From: Tricholoma matsutake
Lineage: Eukaryota; Basidiomycota; Agaricomycetes; Agaricales; Tricholomataceae
Reading direction: 5' to 3'
DNA length: 64,000 nt
NCBI GenBank assembly: GCA_026075535.2
Contig: AP026540.1
Location: forward strand, 6,200,001 to 6,264,000
Shown: one piece after another, positions 22,356 through 33,874 of the stretch
Numbering within the stretch: the stretch's first letter is position 1
Layout of the letters: every line of letters begins with the position of its first letter
Position numbers and translations under genes: made by a program
Notes under the pieces: model-generated
Database searches by the model: none
What the model was told of the DNA's origin: nothing
What the model saw: the letters and a program-made list of their open reading frames with translations, nothing else

Positions 22356-23878
22356 CATGTCAAACAAAAGTCTCTCAATCTTCAACCCTTTTTCTTTGCA
22401 ATTGGGCCTGAAAGGGCAACTCCAAATGCGGACACAAGAGATCATTTGGTACACGGAGTCCCAATTCCATTGAGTTTTGTTGGAGTTAGACCAGGCAAAC
22501 TTTGTAAAACAATGTTGGATGCAAAAAATTCTCTATGCCGAGCTTGTATGTTGAGATCTTTCCTAAAGGAAGTAAGTATACATCACTGACAAGTATGACA
22601 GATGTATGTCATGTCTTGGATCGGCATTGGCACCTCCATCGGCCTTATGATGGATGTGCCGATCCTTCTTCAGTCCTTGGCTGACAGTCTTGCCGATGTG
22701 AATTTGGACCACCTACCCTTGGATTCCATCCATCTCTCTTGGCCTCGTTGGATGATGGTGTTGCCAGCAACAGTCCTAGCCGTCTGGTGGATTCATATGT
22801 ATGTGATTGGTGGAGCCACAATAGTGAACCGGCACCGGGGCAAATTTTCACCAGTGACACCCTGGATAAGTGCCTCGATAGCTATTGGCAGTATATCCCT
22901 GCCCCTGTGATCATCAGCTCACCGCTCACCGATAGCCAGCCAGCAGACAATGCTGCTGATGGCCGAGCTGACTGCCAATCTTGCATTGACCTGCAGGCTC
23001 TCATTGGGGATTTGTTCAATGAAGCACGCGGGATGCGGGACTTCATAGATGGCTGCAATGAATGTGAATGTCAGGCAATCAGCAGGGTTCCAATGGCTTC
23101 ATGAGCTAGCCCTGCTCAAGGAGCTTCAGTCCGAACCACGTAAGTTAACAATGCAACCAAGGGCAAGGGAAAGGCACAGCATTCTGGGTATGCAGGGTCT
23201 CTACCTGATGGTGTGCAGCAAAAGAAGGAGTGGTCAGATGCACCAAGTCTCCCAACAGTTGTCTCTGCCTACAGTCGACCACCCACGGTTACTGGTCACG
23301 ATGCTGGCCTATATTTTTCAGACGCTGAATCCAATGTGTCCAATGCTGGGACCGCTCCCGTTGTTCCTGTCCCTGCTCCCGTTGCTTCAGTCCCCATTGC
23401 CAATGCCGATCTCTCCGCTGCCGATGCCGATTCCCATTCTGTCCCCATTCCCACTACCGATCCCGTCCCCGCTGCCGCTGCCGATGCCGAGGCACTCATG
23501 GTTTGGCAAGGTGAAGATGATGTAGCAAATGATGCTGATCAGCATACCGCCCTTCAGGCAGCCATGGCATATGGTTCTGATTCATCATCTGCCCCTATGG
23601 GTTCCCCAACCGGCATTGATGCTGCTGACTTCTACCTCAATGATTCTACCTCTTCATCTCCACCCTCAAATCCCCTATCAGCTTTTGCCACCGTGTCTGA
23701 TGCAGCGGATGTTTTTCTCTCATCATCAGAGACAGATTCTACTGGTGAATCCAATGCCGATGCTGATGATGCTGGTGCTGATTCTGACAATTTTAGTGAT
23801 GAGTCCCCCAGCCTCCCAGATAGAGCACCCCACTCCTTCTCGCATCACACTGCCCATCTATACTCATGCAGACTTTGA
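22356..23878 (+). CDS. KDZ1 accessory protein D (acidic, low complexity)
   Basis: Downstream of the transposase on the same strand. Coding-like pieces include GVRPGKLCKTMLDAKNSLCR (22480-22545), WWSHNSEPAPGQIFTSDTLD (near 22810-22870), CQSCIDLQALIGDLFNEARG (22975-23030) and a Ser/Asp/Ala-rich C-terminus from 23213 (HDAGLYFSDAESNVSNAGTA, DADADDAGADSDNFSDESPS) ending in TGA 23878. CX2C-type pairs are present but no known domain. Intron limits are unresolved and the start at ATG 22356 is only a guess. Part of the acidic tail is built from GCCGATGCC units, giving ADAD-type sequence. Confidence 0.4.
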
Positions 23879-24304
23879 TTATGTTGATGACACTTGGTTG
23901 CATGGCTCTGATGATATGGACACTACAGATGATGGATGGATGATGCTCATTTATTTCATTTACATATTCTATACATGAACATGTAGTAATAATTGTTGGT
24001 GCTTCTGGAACACCAAACATTTTCTGCCCGATCCCTAATCCCGGTGCCGGTGCCATGCTCAATTCTGATGCCGATCTCTGATTTCATGAAGGTCTGTATT
24101 ACGCGTCTGCTGCTGCCGATGTCGGTAAATTTTTAATTTCTGCCAGTGCCAGTGCCGACCCATTTCATAGGTCTGCATACAACAAATGAATGATTGCTAA
24201 TTGAGGCATTTATCATACATGTCACTATATAACCTTCAGCATCAGGAAATTTCCTTAGGCGGCATCGGCAGCATTGACCAACACCAATTGGGTTGGCAAG
24301 CTGA

Positions 24305-24655
24305 TCCCATTTGGTAGGTCTGCACTACATAGAAAATCAGTATCATTGCCTATAGCTAGGCCATACAGTTTCCTATGCACATCTATACCAAGACCGTTAG
24401 CCTGATGCCAATGCCAATGCTGATGCCGTTGCCATTGCCGAGTACCATGTCCAATGGTATCTCTGATCTGTATATTAACATTCTTCATAGTGTATCACAA
24501 GCAAGAATTGTAAAAGTGTATTCATTTGATACTAGTACATGTTATACATACTATGAGAGCGTTCGACAGCATCCACCAAACCCGTATCATTCGGTACACT
24601 GTATGTGTTCAATAGACCGTATTATTCAGTACATTGTAGCTTACCTATCTGAGCA
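24305..24655 (-). repeat. Right terminal inverted repeat of KDZ1
   Basis: Contains GGTAGGTCTGCACTACATAG, GTGTATCACAAGCAAGAATTG and TGTAGCTTACCTAT, the reverse complements of blocks in the left repeat in the same outward order. The loss of homology just outside (TCTGAGCATGG) marks the element edge. Confidence 0.8.
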
Positions 24656-25370
24656 TGGAAGAGAGGCACTTACAGGGGAACTCACCACAGGCACGAGATC
24701 AGCTGGAAGAGAGGCAGCAAATGTCTCAAATGCCCATGGGTGGTTTAAGAAGAGACTGAGATGTCTCGGAGGCACGTCATCTGGCAGCACCCAAAAAACA
24801 CCGCAGAGAGGGGCGTGTAGGCAGGTAGCGAGATGACGAACAGGAGAGGAGGAACATCATAGGAAAGGGGCGTTGAGCCCAGAGCGCGCGGAGCGTACAC
24901 AGACCGAGATGCAGAGTGGTGAAGCAGGCGGCCTCGCGAGAGTAAACAAGTTTAAACCCGATTAGAGTTCGAAAAAAAGTCCCATAGATACAGTACTTAT
25001 GTACAGATCTAGGTTAGCATGTTGAGGAAGGCAATGAATACGTGTCTTGTCTTCGACGCGTTGACTTGCGTTCAAGTTGATGCGTTGACAGAGGACGGTC
25101 AATTTGACCTCAGCTGATGCAAGGCAAGGCTGATGCCTGCCGAGCTGACCCTCAAATTTCAAACGTGGGAACGACGTCCGGATCTGGAAACTCTTGTCTC
25201 GGTTTCCAGGCTGTGATCCGTCCAACGATATATAACGGCGTTACATAGTAAGTTAAGTACGTAGCTTCCCCAAACCGACGCCGAAATATTTAACAAGTCT
25301 TAACCGAATACTTAACCATAAGAAAAGAAGAAGTTCAAGAATGGTTGAGTTGGTATGCATCCGAGCATAG
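24656..25370. other. Intergenic stretch right of KDZ1
   Basis: No gene recognised. GC content rises outside the KDZ1 terminal repeat, and this is the 3' flank of the BIM1-like gene. Confidence 0.5.
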
Positions 25371-26166
25371 TTACAGAACTATGAACGCGATTCCACATGC
25401 GCCCAGCAAGACAGTTATATAGGATATCGATATTCGTTCTGCTACGGCGCCAGAGGTCGGTGAACCCGTACTGTTCGTTGCATTCGTGCAGGTCACATTG
25501 GCTGAGATCCTCAAATTGCTTGAGAGGGTCAAATCAGCGCACTGTACAATGTTTGACTTCAGCTGTCGATACGTGAGAAAATCAAGAAACTGGCCTGGTA
25601 CAGAGTACCGTCGCCTCCGTCGAACACAACCTGGCGTGAGTTGACAATCAGTATGAGCACAAAAGTCAAAGATTGAGAAGAATAACCTGTATTGTGACAT
25701 TTTGACCATCCTTTAAGCTAGTTCCGTTGGCATTGGCCGAAAAGTCCAAGGGAAAACAGAAGCCCCCTTCTCCTTGTTTCTGGAAGAACGGCTTTACTTG
25801 CGAAAAATTATTGAAGGACGTCGCATTCATTGCCGAAGAAACCAAAACGCCCGCTAGGGGCAGGCAGGTGTTAACGTAAATAAGGCGAGACCATGGACGG
25901 CACTAACATGTCCATTGGGGATGCTCAGAGTTAAGACTATAGAACCCGCCTGTGAGCGGAAACTGTGTACGATTTGCTGCAGGATTGTTATAACCATCTA
26001 GAGGACGACAGTGAGCAGGATAATTGTTCCATCAGCACCTGAACACACCACAAAATGTCGGCTCATTGGCAGCAGTGAACGGGCCACGAGGAGGAGGAAA
26101 TTGAAGTTGAAAGTGAGCACTAGCTATAGCCGCGAAGCTCAGCAACGAAATAATGGAGCGGTGCAT
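25371..26166 (-). CDS. BIM1-like copper-acquisition (LPMO-like) GPI protein
   Basis: The N-terminus [20 protein letters not shown] has a secretion signal that, if cut after Ala, exposes His as the first mature residue, as in X325/BIM1 LPMO-like proteins where this His binds copper. Then come [56 protein letters not shown] and VTCTNAT, typical of the family. The C-terminal [20 protein letters not shown] and following hydrophobic run form a GPI-attachment signal. I read five exons. One donor is GC (CAG|GCCAGT, ending ACAG) rather than GT. Four cysteines of the family pattern are present. Likely role: copper handling at the cell surface. It is in the host gene island. Confidence 0.85.
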
Positions 26167-26726
26167 TTCCAGAGTCTGAAATCGGTGCTGAGGATTGTGG
26201 TCCGAGTCTGAATCACTATAATGTTTTGATACACAATCTTTATAAAGACGCGTGCACCTTCACTTCGAAATGTAAAAAGTTTTTTTCATCGTGGTATGTA
26301 TGTGCTGCAAACCCACCATATAATTACACCAGCCAATAGGAGCCTGGCGCACTTTCGGCGCGTCAATGAAAGCTTATGTAACGACAATAGGGGGTTTGCT
26401 ATTCAGAGGCATACTAGGCCAAGATTTGCACAAGAATAAGTACCGGCCTGTCAGTGCATGCATGATGAGCCAAGGGCTGAGACAACTCTCTTCGATCAAC
26501 TTGAAGATTCAATAATTCATTGCCAGTAACAAGGTCAAAGCGGGCACAAAAAAAAACGATTCCGCTCCAAGACGATGGTGTATGATGATCGGTTGAAAAG
26601 TCCTCGCCGGCCCTTGGACTGCACAGGTTGCACGTCCGTGAAATGACTATCAGCTCTCAACCGGGTGCCATCTACGTATTACATAATTGAATAAAATCTG
26701 TTTACATATACATTTGTGATTTACAT
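26167..26726. promoter_or_regulatory. Shared upstream region of BIM1-like and rhodanese genes
   Basis: A 560-bp gap between divergent host genes, without any ORF I can support. It contains AT-rich tracts near 26690-26720. Presumed promoters; no specific sites identified. Confidence 0.35.
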
Positions 26727-27402
26727 ATGTACTTAGGCACAAACTTCTTTATGCTCCGAACGCGTATTATCCAGTCTGCAAGGATCCTCGCCCAACCTCG
26801 TGTTTATGCTCGTCCTTTAAGGCCGCTGGTCGCGGTCCGCTTCGAGACTACCGAGGCACCGTCGTCTGAGTCGAAGCCGTCGCACCGACAAGTGTTCAAG
26901 GCTGCACAGGAGCTAAATGATAATCTTCAACGAGACTGGGATGCTAAAGAGTTGACATATGAAGAGCTGAAACCAAGAACGAACAGTCCAACCACAGTAA
27001 GCATTCACACGCTTTTGAGCAGCGTCATTCATGACAGAGCTGTAGGACACGTACCTGATCGATGTCCGTGAACCTGATGAGGTTATTCAAGGAATGATAC
27101 CATCCGCAGTCAACTTGCCACTTTCCGTGATGGCAAACGCTTTTCATCTCCATCATATGGTCTTCAAAGAGAAATATGGCTTCGAGAAGCCAACAAATGA
27201 CCAAGAGCTTATCTTCTACTGTAGAAGCGGTAAGCGCAGTACGTCTGCAAGTGATATAGCGAAGCGGAATGGATACAAAAAGTGCGGTATACTGTGCATG
27301 GCCAATTAAAGATGAAGGTGTTTAGTAACTTTTGCTTGCAGGATTCTGAACTACAAGGGTTCGTGGCTTGATTGGGTGGAAAGAGAAAACAAACCAGTGT
27401 AA
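26727..27402 (+). CDS. Mitochondrial-type rhodanese domain protein
   Basis: Three exons: start to 26996, 27046-27281 and 27342-27402, with introns GTAAGC...TGTAG and GTGCGG...TGCAG. The start may be ATG 26727 or, better for a targeting peptide, ATG 26751 (MLRTRIIQSARILAQP), rich in Arg and without acids until FETTEAP. The rhodanese fold shows YLIDVREPDEVIQGMIPSAV, LPLSVM and the active-site loop FYCRSGKRSTSASDIA, with the catalytic Cys in CRSGKR. It ends NYKGSWLDWVERENKPV and TAA at 27400-27402. It likely transfers sulfane sulfur to cyanide or thiol acceptors in mitochondria. The length, about 180-190 residues, is normal for single-domain forms. Confidence 0.85.
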
Positions 27403-28551
27403 TAGACCATGGGGGTGACCGGGGTCGCCGTTTCTTGCAACCAATCGCATAATGCCGCGGGGCAGAAAAACCTCTCAACTTGCTCCTTATAAATATGTAT
27501 AAGTAACTAGAGCTCCGGCAATTCATTCTTCTCACCCTTTACTCCCTCCTTGACATACTCTCACATGTTGCACTGATTTTCTGCACTTCGCCACCATTTC
27601 GAATTGTCTCCTGGTTTGCTGTCTCAACTCTTTAAGTGCTTGTGATCTCGTCGAGCGTGGCGCCGTCTTAGAAGTTGTACGCTTCTGGTGACATCTACTC
27701 GGCCTTCCAGCAGCCTCTCCTTACGACAGACCTATCCAAGTCGTCCATGCTTAGATCTTGGTTCAGTGCATTCGAGGTTGGGACGTCCAAACATATCCTA
27801 TCTCAGGTACGTACTGTTTTACTGTCGTTCAACCAACCCTCGATGTTTAATTCTTACATACCTTGTGCCCTCAGTGCTACCCCCGGGAGTAGCTATTTTG
27901 ATATGAACCTCATTGACTGATCCCCTATTTGTCAGGATGTTACACACGTCGTTCGACATCTATCAGCCCCATGCCCTGTCGTGTTAACGGTCCGCACCTA
28001 CATTTGTCCCATCTTTTCCTCACTTCGTTGGTGACCCATCGATGCTGTTCGATCTTCTCACGCATCGTCACAAGATTCAAGTTCCCGAGTCAACTTTACG
28101 ATGACTCGGGGAACGTCAGACATGATTGGCTGAAATAAGAGCTCTCTAGGGAATTTTGGACGTTCTGGAACTGATATGCTGAACGATGTCTATCTTTTTG
28201 TGAGTCCTCCTGTGGTGATTTTGATGGATTTATTTCGAAGTACAGTCTGATATTCATGTTCTACGGTACATCTAAAAAATAAAAACATGAATTTATTTGC
28301 ATAACGTATGGTGATTCGTCGAGAGTAGCTAATCACCAGGGACTCTTCAGACGTAAGTAAGTAGATGTACACTTAAGTTGCTCTCTTATAATGATTTAGA
28401 TAAGTAAACTGTCGTTTTGCAGGTAAATAATTACATTACTTACTTAATCTCTGCTGACTAATCAAACTCATTCGGGAAGACTGGCGCGCACTGTTTTTGT
28501 TGTTCTCCTTACCTGCTCGCACATTCCACTCACGAGAGGTTTCGCTGTGCT
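27403..28551. other. Intergenic region between rhodanese and RBM26/27-like genes
   Basis: No supportable protein gene over 1.1 kb. A pyrimidine-rich stretch at 27530-27620 and splice-like GGTACGTACTG (27807) and TTTGTCAGG (27951) hint at a transcribed leader or non-coding RNA, but nothing conclusive. Confidence 0.4.
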
Positions 28552-31410
28552 ATGATATTCGATCCCTCTTCTGCCTCTCATTTGAAACCATGGCTTGTCC
28601 GCACTCTAGAACCAATGTATGTTTCGAAGCTTGTCAAATCGTAGTATCCAACTAACTCATAACAAGTTGCGATGCTGAACCTGGAGCACTGGCCGACTAC
28701 ATTCTCGCTCTGCTAAAACATAATGTCCCAGAAGCTGAGATGCGCCAGGAGTTGGCTGTACAGCTCGACGAATTTCTAGAAAAAGGTCAATTTGTTCTTC
28801 TTCTCTTAGGACGTGGACATGACACCTGTTGCAGAATGCTCTTCATTTATCGATACATTATTCACAGTTCTTCGAACAAAATCCTATTTACCCTACTCCG
28901 CCCATTCGCCGTCATCCCCTTCCTTCCCCTCCAAGTCCATAGACACTGGTATACCGATCCCTTTGGATGGACTCTTGTCACCCTCCGTATCATCCCCCCT
29001 CGAACTGAATCGCAAACGAAGTATCGATCATGATGAGCGTGATGGGAGACCTACTAAAGGTCCACGGTTGAGCACTGAGGGTCAATTTCCGCGATTTGCG
29101 AATGGACATGGTGGACGACCGGAAAACAGGTCTACGGGTGGTTGGGGTGGCCGAGTAGAGAGACCATCGTCAAGTGGGTATAGGGAAGGTGTGGATATGT
29201 ATGGTGGTGGTGCGATGGGGATGCCAGGCATGAACGGATCCGTGCAGATGACAGGTCGTCGGCCGCAAGTGTACCTGCCGCCAGACCAGAAACGAGGGAT
29301 ATGTAGGGATTACCACAGTGCGTTTCATCCTTGTTTTATCTATAGTTCGCTGATGTCAAACTTTCAGATAATGGATATTGTGCGCGAGGAGCCATGTGTA
29401 AGTATAGTCATGGCGATGATGCTGTTGTCCCCGGACAACTTTATCCAATGGGGCCGGCTATTCCAGGCGGGCTGCCGTTTATGCCCATGTTTCCCGGTGC
29501 TGGTGTGCCATTTGGCGTTGGAGGACCTGGCGCGGCGTACGATCCTCATGAAGCCCGTATGGACATGCGACCTACTGGTCGTCCTCACCAGCGTGCGCCT
29601 CTACTACCTCGAATACAACAAGAAGACGGAAGTCAAGTCGTTCACAGTACTCGTGCTTCGGGAGAGCTTCCGGTCATTCAGGATTTGACCCCAAATATTC
29701 CACCTGACCCTGATAAGTCCCAGGCTCCTTCACTGCAGCAGCCGTCGCAACTACATCCAGAAGCGGTGGAGCGGATAGGCTATGGTGGGGAGAAAAATGG
29801 GGTGAGTGAGGCCCCGTACGTGGACGCGCTGATGGACATGGAAGTAAATCATCCGATGGAAGTGAGACCTCCGAAGAACTATAACAACGGATTTCGTCCC
29901 GCAGTGCGAGGTGGTGCCCGAAGTCGTGGTACATTTGGTGGCGAGACCCATAACTTCCGTCCGGAACGCCGGAACGACAAAACGCTAGTCGTGGAAAAAA
30001 TCCCTGAAGACAAATTGACTCTTGAGCAAGTCAACCAGTGGTTTAAGCGCTTTGGTACAGTCACAAATGTTGCCATCGACAGTTCGAACGCCAAGGCATT
30101 GATTAGCTTTTCTAACCATGAAGAAGCGCATGCTGCCTGGAAGTCAGAAGACGCCGTTTTCAACAACAGATTCGTCAAGGTCTTCTGGCATCGACCCATG
30201 GAAGGACATGGTCAAGTAGGGGCTAGGATGCTTGCTGCCTCAGCGCCCTTAATGGCCAACATGTCTGCCAAAGAATCACCTGCGCGCCCCGTCGTCCCAC
30301 CTTCGTCAGGTTCTTCTACAGCCACTGAACGGAAGCCTTCGTCCACCTCTTCAGCTGCAGCAAGTGCTCTCGCCGCAAAGCAGCAGATTTTGGAGCAACA
30401 AATTGCCGAACAGAAGTCTCTCATGGCCTCCTTGAATACCGCTTCTTCTGAAGAGAAAAAGGCGATTATGGCACGTCTGCGCAAATTGGGGGATGAGATG
30501 AATCCGACGGTCGTGACAACACAAGCATCTTCTAGTTCTACCCCCACCAAAAAGCCTGCTAGTTCGAGTTTGAAGGGTGAAGATCGTGAGAAGAAGGAGC
30601 GTGAAAGGCTGGATAAAGAACTCGAAATGCACAGCGCGACTGCCGCCGTAGATGGCGAAGAAACAGAATATTTGAAGGCGAAACTCGAGAGACTTAAGGC
30701 AGAGGTATGTGTGGTACAGCCTCTACACTTACAACTCAACATAACGTATCTCCAGGCTGTAAGCCTTGGCATCGCAGAGACGGAACCGTCTTACAGCAGT
30801 TCATATCGCACACATCGCGGACGCGGTCGAGGCGGGCGTGGCTTCCTCCGTCCAATACGGGGTGCACCTCCCAGAGGCAGTATGAAGCTTGACAACCGTC
30901 CAAAGAAGCTACTTGTGAAAGGTGTTCGCAGAGAAAACTTACAGGCCTTGCGAGATTGGTTTGAGGTAAGTCTTTGTTCGTGGTTTGCTATTCTAAAACT
31001 GAACGCTACGATTCGACAGATAACGGGCCAGGTGGAGTCACTGGAAACGGTCGAATCGGGGGATGTCATAGTCGCGTTCAAAAGCCGCTCCGCCGCCGAA
31101 CAGGTATAACGTATTTTAGATATAGATCTAAAGCAGCTTACATTTTACCCAGGGGATGTCGAAAGGCAGCAACGTGCCAACCGTTGGTCCTGTCAACATT
31201 AGTTGGTATGCAGGGACGCCAGCCCCTCCACGCCCGGTATCCAGCTCTGTATCCCCAGGAGCGGCATCGTCCGGCACCCCTGATACTCATATGATCCGAC
31301 CAAGTTCGCCTGAACAACCTACGATACCTCCTCTTAATCAGGAAGAGGAAGTGGTCGCCAGTGGATGGGGAGGGGATGGAGATGGAGAAGACGGGATGGG
31401 CATGCTATGA
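28552..31410 (+). CDS. RBM26/RBM27-like CCCH zinc finger and RRM protein
   Basis: ATG 28552 (MIFDPSSASHLKPWLVRTLE); intron 28617-28666. An N-terminal PWI-like helical segment follows (DAEPGALADYILALLKHNVP ... QELAVQLDEFLEK), then an Arg/Gly-rich stretch. The CCCH finger reads CRDYH, intron, NGYCARGAMCKYSHG around 29310-29410. An RRM is at 29974-30200 (KTLVVEKIPEDKLTLEQVNQ, KALISFSNHEEAHAAW). A long coiled coil follows (AAKQQILEQQIAEQKSLMAS). The end has an RG-rich segment and a second weak RRM-like part (KLLVKGVRRENLQALRDWFE) with acidic tail. Known relatives act in nuclear RNA surveillance with the Mtr4 helicase (RBM26/27; fission yeast Rmn1). About seven exons. I could not resolve the exact exon junction near 28785-28810. 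Confidence 0.85.
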
Positions 31411-32120
31411 CGACTGACGTTCATTGCCTTTATGCTCTTATTAATATTCTCGTTCGGGATACATTGTGGTTCTGTAACCATACCTGCACCGTAACGAATC
31501 AGAAAACGGGAGAGGCCCCGCCTTTTCCCTCCATGCTGATGCCTCATGTAATGGCGTTACGCACAAAAATATCGTTTATAGTACAAAACTTCGGGGGTAA
31601 ATCAGTTCGTACTTTCGATAAGAGAAAAAACTCGTAAAACTGTGAATAACGGTGGTTGAAATAAGTCTTCGAATACCGGTCCGGACTCCGGACTACACGT
31701 TTGTTTTTCCTGGCTTCTAGACGGACTCGAGAATAATACTAGCCACGTTGTAAACTTTTAGCAGCAAAGATGCTAATATTAGTGCGTTCCCCGGGCCTTG
31801 TCGAGCTCGAAGAATCACACCTCATCAAGTAAAGGAGATCACAGAGCCACATCGAATGGTAACAGTGCAATGAATATGAGCAACCGAATGACGGTCTAGT
31901 TTTAGCTACGTACCCACCATACGAGTATCAAGATTATGATCAGAGGGCAAGAGTTGGCACGAATGCTAGCGCTACAGTTTCCTACGACTCTTACGCTCGT
32001 ACTCTTTTGTCCGTCAGTTTCATGACTTGCACTTAATGTGGATCTTCCAACAATATTTACATAAATAAAAAAACGAAACTAAATTTCCGATAAATTTTGG
32101 GGAAGGACAATCTCAATTAT
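31411..32120. other. Intergenic region between convergent host genes
   Basis: 3' flanks of the RBM26/27-like and aminotransferase genes, which point toward each other. AT-rich, with AATAAA-like CATAAATAAAAAAACG near 32060. No ORF I support. Confidence 0.5.
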
Positions 32121-33874
32121 TTATTCCGCGACGAGCACACTCCAGTCGCTGGGAATAGTACCAGTCTGTATACCAACCAACTGCTTCCAGATAGGTCTAG
32201 AGACGGGGCCCATCCCATCTTCCCCCGTTGGGATGAGTACATCCTCACCCAGGTATCCAATTTTATCCACTGGGCTGATGACGGCAGCGGTACCTGCAGG
32301 AGAACCAGATTGTCAGCTGCCAAGAGTCGTGTTAGAAAACAAACTATATTACCCGCTCCAAAAAGTTCCACAAGAGATCCAGATTGGGAAGCTTCCTTCA
32401 CTTCCTTCATGGTAACGGGGCGTTCCGACACAATTAATTTGTCCGGCAAGTTGGCCAACCGTTTCACACCTGAGGCATGATCTCGCGCGAGGGCGAGGAC
32501 GGAATCGCGAGTGACACCAGGAAGTATCATACCATCCAGTGGGGGAGTTACAAGTTCAATAGCTGTGCAGTTTATGAAACGTATCAGGTCGTGAAGACAC
32601 GCCGTTGCGATGAAGGACTGACCATTGTCCTTCGTCTTAAACACAACGAACATGTTCATTGTTCCAACCTGTGTGATATTTAAGGAGATTGTCAAACCGT
32701 GGCAAGCGAGAAAACACACCTCGGTGAGATAATGTTCTGGCCCATGTAACCACAGATTTTGTGCATAACCTTGTGCAATTGCACTTTTCTGAGCGACAAT
32801 TCCAGGAGCGTAATTCACACCTAGTTTATACGCCCCAGTGCCTGAAAGGAGATTGAGCTCAAGGTTGGTAAAACGTGATCGTGATCAGATCGCACCACCC
32901 GGGGCGGCGCGGATATATTCCGTAGTGCCGTATAATGCAATTGGTTTGAATCCTTTAGGGTAGTATGGTCCAACGGGACTGCAGATTACGAATAGCAGAG
33001 CCTCAGTGGGAGGAGTTACGCCGATAATCTTCTGAGTACCGACTGAAGCGCAAAATGCATCAGTAACAGGGATAGCTTGGGCCAGAGGAAGGAATAACTT
33101 AATGTAGGACGCAAATACAAGCTGTGCCCAGGCTCCTTTGGTATCCAATGCTTGTCAAGTGTGACAAGCCGCTTAATCAACTCAAGCAGTGAGTGTCCAT
33201 TGAAGGACTGGTGGAAAGCATATGAACCAAGGCGAAGAAGTTATGGTCAATCCTCACAGGTAACGCAATTCGCTTGGCACTGCTGTTCATGCGTTTCATG
33301 TTCATATCGGGCCTATACAACATTACTCTGCCATCGTCATTTCGATATGCCTTCATGCCTTCGAAAACGGTCTGCGCATAGTGAAGTACTGAGGAACTTG
33401 GCTCCAACGGGAGTGGCCCATCTGCAAGAGGAGTCAAAACCGTTCAGACGAGAAAGACACGATAAAAAGATGGACAGGGATTTACATGGTCCAATTTGCG
33501 GCCTACCCCATCCTGACAGTACGTTCCACGGAATTTTTAACATATAATCTGTCTATAAAATTCGTTGAGCAAACTGAGAGGGAGTATGTAAAAAGCTCAC
33601 AAAAGTATGTCCAAATAGCAAGGTTGACGAGGGCGGTGGTGTCCTGAGCTTTAAATTCCGTACTATCTCGAGTTGAGATGGCTGTTTGTTCATGGTAAGT
33701 CAACTTTCATTACCTCAAAACAGAGCAAGAACTGACATCGATATCAGGCAGGACCACTTCCTCGTTTGGCCGGCTTGTACCAATGAACCGACGTGGACCG
33801 GTGACCAGGGGACCCCATCGCGCTAGCTGAGGGGGACGGAATGAAGGTGTCAGACATCCAAGGGTTAGAGCCAT
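32121..33874 (-). CDS. BAT1-like: Mitochondrial branched-chain amino-acid aminotransferase
   Basis: PLP enzyme interconverting Leu/Ile/Val and their 2-oxo acids. ATG 33874 gives [20 protein letters not shown] and a basic presequence, suggesting mitochondria. Exons then read [60 protein letters not shown] (FEGMKAY is the family signature), [101 protein letters not shown] and [11 protein letters not shown], ending [13 protein letters not shown] and TAA at 32123-32121. The PLP-binding Lys matches GxYKxGxNYA. About nine exons with GT-AG introns; no stops. The length is normal at about 380-390 residues. A second gene for a cytosolic isoform is not in the window. Confidence 0.9.

Larger units (their letters stand above)
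11336..24655 (+). mobile_element. KDZ DNA transposon, 13.3 kb, with accessory genes (KDZ1)
   Basis: Bounded by long inverted repeats (11336-11745 and 24305-24655) and containing a KDZ (Kyakuja-Dileera-Zisupton) transposase plus four accessory genes, named A to D here. Gene order is A(-) B(+) C(-) transposase(+) D(+), with A/B and C/transposase each diverging from a gap of about 160 bp. GGCATYGGC-type motifs recur throughout, including in introns and exons. KDZ elements of fungi are known to be large and gene-carrying. The transposase here has several in-frame TGA codons, so this copy looks dead. No target duplication was found at the ends. Confidence 0.85.

Noticed and set aside
11336..24655. 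A TET/JBP-type dioxygenase in the KDZ element
   Set aside because: Such genes accompany some fungal KDZ elements, so I looked for an HxD...H signature in genes A to D and found none I could support.
27675..28138. Small ORFs upstream of the RBM26/27-like gene as a coding gene
   Set aside because: Frames are short, overlap each other and show no motif; splice-like sites alone are not enough.
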